DNA from: an uncultured Oscillospiraceae bacterium
Lineage (GTDB): Bacteria > Bacillota > Clostridia > Oscillospirales > Oscillospiraceae
Direction: 5' to 3'
Length of the DNA: 64,000 bases
Assembly: GCA_934553255.1 (NCBI GenBank)
Contig: CAKTEZ010000003.1
Coordinates: 21,012 to 85,011 of the forward strand
The position numbers and the translations under genes were made by a program. Below are positions 63,943 through 64,000 of the stretch, in pieces. The notes under the pieces were generated by a model. It did no database searches. It saw only the letters and a list, made by a program, of their open reading frames with translations, and had not been told where the DNA came from. Numbering within the stretch: position 1 is the first letter of the stretch; every line of letters starts with the position of its first letter.

Positions 63943-64000
63943 ATCAACTGTTCCGCGGTTGGAGCGTGTACCTTGTAAATTAAACAACGAAGAACTTGAC

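Overview
The window looks like a chromosomal segment of a GC-rich, endospore-forming, glutamate-fermenting anaerobe of the Oscillospiraceae type (Clostridium cluster IV). The reasons are consistently high third-position GC, Firmicutes-style ribosome binding sites and sigma-A promoters, dipicolinate synthase genes, S-layer homology domains, and a complete set of structural genes for the 2-hydroxyglutarate route of glutamate fermentation. The species cannot be fixed from the sequence alone.

Layout. 1-5.4 kb: the tail of ppdK, then a nucleoside/folate operon (uridine phosphorylase, amino-acid racemase, thyA, folA) and recG. 5.4-10.3 kb (minus strand): an MFS transporter, a glycerophosphodiester phosphodiesterase, an E2-like acyltransferase that has lost the catalytic His motif, and an acyl-CoA ligase. 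10.4-11.1 kb: an XRE regulator with a small membrane protein. 11.2-14.1 kb: rpe, recR, a LysR regulator and a HAD phosphatase. 14.1-15.6 kb: an APC amino-acid permease.

15.98-29.33 kb: a compact run of 22 genes on the plus strand for a contractile-tailed, PBSX-like particle: terminase, portal, protease, capsid, connectors, sheath, tube, baseplate, holin-like protein and endolysin. It has no integrase, replication or lysogeny gene. Its small terminase subunit is short, there is no tape measure of normal length, and there are no tail fibres. A gene-transfer-agent-like or otherwise domesticated particle is the most interesting hypothesis in the window.

29.7-39.1 kb: glutaconate CoA-transferase (gctAB), glutaconyl-CoA decarboxylase (gcdA, gcdD, gcdC, gcdB) and 2-hydroxyglutaryl-CoA dehydratase with its activator (hgdC, hgdA, hgdB). 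Together they convert 2-hydroxyglutarate through glutaconyl-CoA to crotonyl-CoA and pump Na+ at the decarboxylation step. An aspartate-type aminotransferase follows. GctA carries an unusual Ala/Lys-rich insertion of about 50 residues. A second, orphan decarboxylase delta-type subunit lies 8.4 kb downstream.

40.6-50 kb: a large secreted NAGPA/SLH protein, a KdpDE-like two-component pair without kdpFABC, the orphan delta subunit, TrmO, a DUF4914-type protein with a P-loop, and a YitT-type membrane protein. 50.0-52 kb: a three-gene cassette ending in a sigma-region-4-like protein, tRNA-Thr and tRNA-Tyr, and a CI/LexA-like self-cleaving repressor preceded by three palindromes spaced exactly 31 bp apart. 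52-54.1 kb: two COG0523 metallochaperone GTPases, one with an extreme His-rich insertion. 54.2-64 kb: a zinc-ribbon protein, a phosphatase-GNAT fusion, a stretch of decayed AT-richer genes, a MATE transporter, dpaAB, a HAD phosphatase, a MurE-like ligase paired with an ATP-grasp ligase, a candidate 20-residue peptide gene, and what looks like the promoter and leader of an rRNA operon at the right edge.
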